From: JAUIAI01 sp963732405
GTDB lineage: Bacteria; Pseudomonadota; Gammaproteobacteria; Burkholderiales; Burkholderiaceae_E
Direction: 5' to 3'
Length of the DNA: 64,000 nucleotides
Assembly: GCA_963732405.1 (NCBI GenBank)
Contig: CAVSZG010000001.1
Location: 3,100,001 to 3,164,000, forward strand
Shown piece by piece: positions 60,856 to 64,000 of the stretch. Position 1 is the stretch's first letter. Every line of letters starts with the position of its first letter. The position numbers were made by a program, and so were the translations under genes. Below the pieces are notes generated by a model, which had not been told where the DNA came from, did no database searches, and was given only the letters and a program-made list of their open reading frames with translations.

Positions 60856-62143
60856 TCTGGCGCTGATCTGCCTGGTGTTCACCGTGCTCACCGTGTTTGG
60901 TGTGCCGCTCATCGCCGGCATCGGCATCACGACGGCCTTGGCGCTCTACCTGATCGATATCCCGTTCACCCTGCTCGCCCAGGCCGGCTTCACCTCTCTG
61001 CAGCCCTTCCCCCTACTGACCATTCCGTTGTTCATCCTGGCCGGACGGTTGATGGAAGTGGGTGGGATGGCGAACCGATTGATCGATGTTGCCCGTTCCT
61101 TCGTTGGAAATTACCGCGGCAGTCTGGGCATGGTCACGGTACTGGCCTGCATGCTGTTCGCTGCCCTCTCGGGGTCTGGTCCCGCCACGACCGCGGCAAT
61201 TGGCAGCGTCATGATCCCGGCGATGAAGCGCGACGGTTATTCGCCGCAGTTTGCAGCGGCTGTGTCGGCGTCGGCCGGTGCACTGGGCAGCATGATTCCG
61301 CCCAGCAATCTGATGATCATCTACGGGCTCGTGTCCGAGACCTCGATTCCCCGGTTGTTTCTGGCCGGTTTCGTGCCAGGGTTCTTTATCACGATCCTGT
61401 TGTTGCTCACAGCCTATGTGCTGGCCCGGCGCCAGGGTTTCGGCGCCAATCCCGATGCACAGCGGTTCGCCCTGCGACACTGCCTGCAGGCTTTCTGGGT
61501 TGGCAAATGGGCGCTGGGCGCGCCAGTGTTGATTCTGGGTGGCATCTATGGAGGTGCCTTCACGCCGACCGAAGCCGCGTCGGTCGCCGTGTTCTATTCA
61601 TTGTTCGTGGGCGTGTTCATCTATCGGGAACTGACCCTGACCAAGATCATCGATTCGCTGCGTTTCACAGCCTTGATGGCCGGCCTTCTGGTGTTACTGG
61701 CGCCCGCCCAGGCATTTGGCCAGCTGACCGCTTATTACGACGTGCCCACCGCCGTTCAGGATATGGTGACGGGCCTCACCGACAACCGGATCCTGGTGTT
61801 GATGCTGATCGGTTTGTTCTACATCTTTATCGGCACCTTCATGGAGTCGCTGGCGCAGATTATTCTGTTCACCGCGGTATTTCTGCCACTGGTGACGAAG
61901 TTGGGCGTTGACCCGGTCCTGTTCGGCATCTTCACCGTGATGACTTGCGAGATCGGATTCCTGACTCCGCCGGTGGGCGGCAATCTGAATGTGGCAGCAC
62001 GAATCACCGGAATCAGCATCGAGCAGGTGTCAGTGGCGGTGCTGCCATTCCTCCTGGCGTATGTGTTGGGTCTGCTGTTTCTGATCGTGCTGCCCGAAGC
62101 GACGCTGTTCCTGCCCAATCTCGTCTACGGTCCGTCCCGCTGA
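60848..62143 (+). CDS. dctM: TRAP transporter large membrane subunit (DctM family)
   Basis: A 431-residue permease with about twelve hydrophobic segments. Characteristic text is PFPLLTIPLFILAGRLMEVG, ALSGSGPATTAAIGSVMIPA, LGSMIPPSNLMIIYGLVSET and GGIYGGAFTPTEAASVAVFY, ending LLFLIVLPEATLFLPNLVYG. The start appears to be TTG at 60848, overlapping the dctQ stop. It uses sodium- or proton-driven uptake with DctP and DctQ. Confidence 0.9.
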   Translation: MSDLALICLVFTVLTVFGVPLIAGIGITTALALYLIDIPFTLLAQAGFTSLQPFPLLTIPLFILAGRLMEVGGMANRLIDVARSFVGNYRGSLGMVTVLACMLFAALSGSGPATTAAIGSVMIPAMKRDGYSPQFAAAVSASAGALGSMIPPSNLMIIYGLVSETSIPRLFLAGFVPGFFITILLLLTAYVLARRQGFGANPDAQRFALRHCLQAFWVGKWALGAPVLILGGIYGGAFTPTEAASVAVFYSLFVGVFIYRELTLTKIIDSLRFTALMAGLLVLLAPAQAFGQLTAYYDVPTAVQDMVTGLTDNRILVLMLIGLFYIFIGTFMESLAQIILFTAVFLPLVTKLGVDPVLFGIFTVMTCEIGFLTPPVGGNLNVAARITGISIEQVSVAVLPFLLAYVLGLLFLIVLPEATLFLPNLVYGPSR

Positions 62144-62159
62144 CAGTCTGGAGACTCTC

Positions 62160-63761
62160 TTGTTTGATCTGATCATTCGTAATGGCACGGTACACGACGG
62201 AACAGGCGCTGCGCCGATGGTTCAGGATGTTGCCGTCCGGGACGGCCGGCTCGCCGCGATGGGCGACCTCGGTCGGACCCAGGCGGCACGGATTATCGAT
62301 GCCAGCGGCCTGATTGTCTCGCCGGGGTTCATCGATCTGCATACCCATTCCGATTTCACCCTGGTGGTGGATGGCCGTGCCCAGAGCCAGGTGCATCAAG
62401 GGGTAACCACGGAAGTCATCGGCCAGTGCGGGACCAGTTGTGCCCCACTGCGCGAACCGGGAATCCGCTCCGACATCACGCTCGGACATGACGACGGGGT
62501 CGCCGATGGCAAGACCTGGCGCACGTTCGGCGAGTATCTCGACGTGTTGCAGCAAGGCACCCTGGGCGTGAATGTTGCCGCCTTCGTGGGCCATGGAACC
62601 GTGCATCGGGCGGTGCTCGGCGAAGCCTTGCAGGCCGGTGAGCCTGAGGACATCGAGGCCATGAAGCGCCTGGTCGAGCAGGCACTGGACGACGGTGCGG
62701 CAGGCCTGTCGACCGGGCTGGAATACTGGCCCGGCATTCTCGCCGCGCCTGAGCATCTGGTGCCTTTGTGCGAGGCGGCTGCGGCTCGCGGCAGACTCTA
62801 TGCCTCCCATGTGCGCAATCGGGACCGTTTCTATGATCTGGGCTTTGCCGAAGCGATCACGGCCGCTCGCCAGTCGGGCGCCCGCCTGCAGATCTCACAC
62901 ATTCAAACCAAATTCGGCGCGCCGGATTATGCGGGCGAGCACACGCTGGAAATGATCGAGGCGGCACGCCGGCATGGCGTGGATATTGCGTTCGACATCA
63001 TTCCGCACGATTGGAACAACACCGGCGTGATCTCCATCCTGCCGCGCTGGGTGCGCGAGGGTGGATGCGCCAAGACCCTGGAGCGATTGAAAGATCCGCT
63101 GATCCGCCAGAAGGTCAAGGACAACCCGGCCCCTATGCTGCTCATCGTCAAGGCCCGGCGCTGGCAGGAGATCGTCTTGCTCAATGCGCGGGTGAACCGC
63201 CAGCTGATCGGCATGGACTTTGCCGAGATCGGGCGGATGCGCAATGCCGATCCCTATGATGCGCTCATGGACATGCTCATCGAGGAGGGTGAGGACGCGC
63301 CGCGATTGATGTGGGCCACGCGCAGTTTCAGTGATAACCAGGTCGAGATGTTCATGCGGGAAAGTGCCTGCGCCGTCATCTCCGACACGGCGGCGCTGGC
63401 GCCTGACGGTCCGCTCAAGGATCAATTGTTTTCGTTGAGCGGCTACGGATGGGCGGCGCGCTTTTTGCAGCACTATGTGCGCGAGCGCCGGGTATTGCCG
63501 CTGGCCGGGGCGCTGCGGCGCATCACCTCGCTGCCCGCCGAACGAATCGGCGTTCGCGACCGCGGCACGCTCAAGGTGGGCAACTGGGCGGATATCACGG
63601 TATTTGATGCCGATGCGATCGAGGGACGGTTCTCGGTGCGTAAGCCGCGCGAGTTTGCGGGAGGGATTGCGTATGTGTTGGTCAATGGTGAGCTGACGAT
63701 TGAGGCGGGGCGGCGTACTGAATGCAACGCGGGGCGGGTGTTGCGGGAGTTTGCGGCGTGA
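62160..63761 (+). CDS. N-acyl-D-amino-acid deacylase family amidohydrolase
   Basis: A 533-residue D-aminoacylase-type enzyme. The N-terminal small barrel reads FDLIIRNGTVHDGTGAAPMV. The metal site HxH is visible in IVSPGFIDLHTHSDFTLVVD, with the family's Cys in TTEVIGQCGTSCAP and the ligand region GLSTGLEYWPGILA; SHVRNRDRFYDLGF and LQISHIQTKFGAPD provide further His residues. The start is TTG at 62160 after GGAG. It is the last gene of the TRAP operon. I infer that the transported ligand is an N-acyl amino acid or related amide, which it deacylates in the cytoplasm. Confidence 0.88.
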   Translation: MFDLIIRNGTVHDGTGAAPMVQDVAVRDGRLAAMGDLGRTQAARIIDASGLIVSPGFIDLHTHSDFTLVVDGRAQSQVHQGVTTEVIGQCGTSCAPLREPGIRSDITLGHDDGVADGKTWRTFGEYLDVLQQGTLGVNVAAFVGHGTVHRAVLGEALQAGEPEDIEAMKRLVEQALDDGAAGLSTGLEYWPGILAAPEHLVPLCEAAAARGRLYASHVRNRDRFYDLGFAEAITAARQSGARLQISHIQTKFGAPDYAGEHTLEMIEAARRHGVDIAFDIIPHDWNNTGVISILPRWVREGGCAKTLERLKDPLIRQKVKDNPAPMLLIVKARRWQEIVLLNARVNRQLIGMDFAEIGRMRNADPYDALMDMLIEEGEDAPRLMWATRSFSDNQVEMFMRESACAVISDTAALAPDGPLKDQLFSLSGYGWAARFLQHYVRERRVLPLAGALRRITSLPAERIGVRDRGTLKVGNWADITVFDADAIEGRFSVRKPREFAGGIAYVLVNGELTIEAGRRTECNAGRVLREFAA

Positions 63762-63852
63762 TTGGTAACGATGCTGATCCGGGCCACTATCAATCGGGGG
63801 AGCCCCGGCGCGCTGGCTTCAGGACTTCATGACGGGGATCGCTGCCTGACAG

Positions 63853-64000
63853 CTACGGGCGGGTATCCGGGCGTCGCTGCCGATCGTCGGCAATGCCGCG
63901 GGCTGATGTCCGGTTGGGCGAGATCACATCATCGTGAAACGGGCGCACCTTGGCAACCCCACGCCCGGGTGCGAATTTGGGTAGCAAGGCTGCCCGGTTG
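63853..64000 (-). CDS. Possible C-terminal end of a gene entering from the right edge
   Basis: On the minus strand an open frame reads from the window end to TAG at 63855-63853, about 48 codons: NRAALLPKFAPGRGVAKVRP, FHDDVISPNRTSARGIADDR and QRRPDTRP. It is hydrophilic and Arg/Pro-rich with moderate GC bias at third positions. No family is recognisable. It could also be a chance open frame; the ~90 bases between it and the deacylase stop hold nothing evident. Confidence 0.25.
   Translation of the reverse strand, partial: NRAALLPKFAPGRGVAKVRPFHDDVISPNRTSARGIADDRQRRPDTRP

Overview
The window reads as chromosome from a high-GC proteobacterium, probably alpha- or betaproteobacterial. Most genes have strong GC bias at third codon positions. 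Gene content includes an ECF sigma factor, RND efflux, a Tat-exported molybdenum oxidoreductase, an ABC-dependent O-antigen export pair, Liv- and polyamine-type ABC importers and a TRAP transporter. No rRNA, tRNA, CRISPR array or replication origin was seen.

Layout. 0-5 kb: an ECF sigma/anti-sigma pair, a ketopantoate-reductase-like gene, a winged-helix/TPR regulator and a methyltransferase. 5-15.4 kb: a nitroreductase/aldehyde dehydrogenase pair, then an RND efflux operon (adaptor, pump, DUF2892 protein, CsoR/RcnR-family repressor). The promoter of that operon carries a near-perfect RcnR-type operator. A two-subunit molybdenum oxidoreductase is divergent from it. 15.5-17.3 kb: a RelE-type toxin/antitoxin pair with a frameshifted toxin, a transposase relic and an OlsB-like acyltransferase. 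17.4-33.9 kb: a polysaccharide (O-antigen) cluster, nearly all one minus-strand operon with overlapping genes, including several multidomain glycosyltransferases, Wzm/Wzt and an acyltransferase. An SLC13-type transporter heads this operon.

34.1-40.5 kb: a CobW-type metallochaperone and a five-gene operon (amidohydrolase plus a polyamine-type ABC importer). Almost all are interrupted by single-base insertions, although starts, stops, ribosome sites and protein motifs are preserved. This looks more like a low-accuracy sequence island than decayed genes. 40.6-52.2 kb: an alpha/beta hydrolase, an intact paralogue of the broken amidohydrolase, then gamma-glutamyltransferase-liv(GFKHM)-GAF as one operon, and a PQQ-type sugar dehydrogenase. 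The theme is uptake and hydrolysis of peptides, amides and amino acids. 59.3-63.8 kb: a TRAP transporter with a D-aminoacylase-type amidohydrolase continues that theme.

52.2-59.1 kb is the region most likely to hold something undescribed. After about 720 bases without a recognisable gene come four same-strand genes: a 697-residue four-helix membrane protein in visibly AT-richer DNA, a 29-residue hydrophobic peptide, a papain-fold protease with a long uncharacterised C-terminal part, and an SGNH-hydrolase/caspase fusion. All catalytic residues expected for the papain, SGNH and caspase domains are present. I propose a protease-based conflict (defence or cell-death) operon; this is inference from domain content and context.
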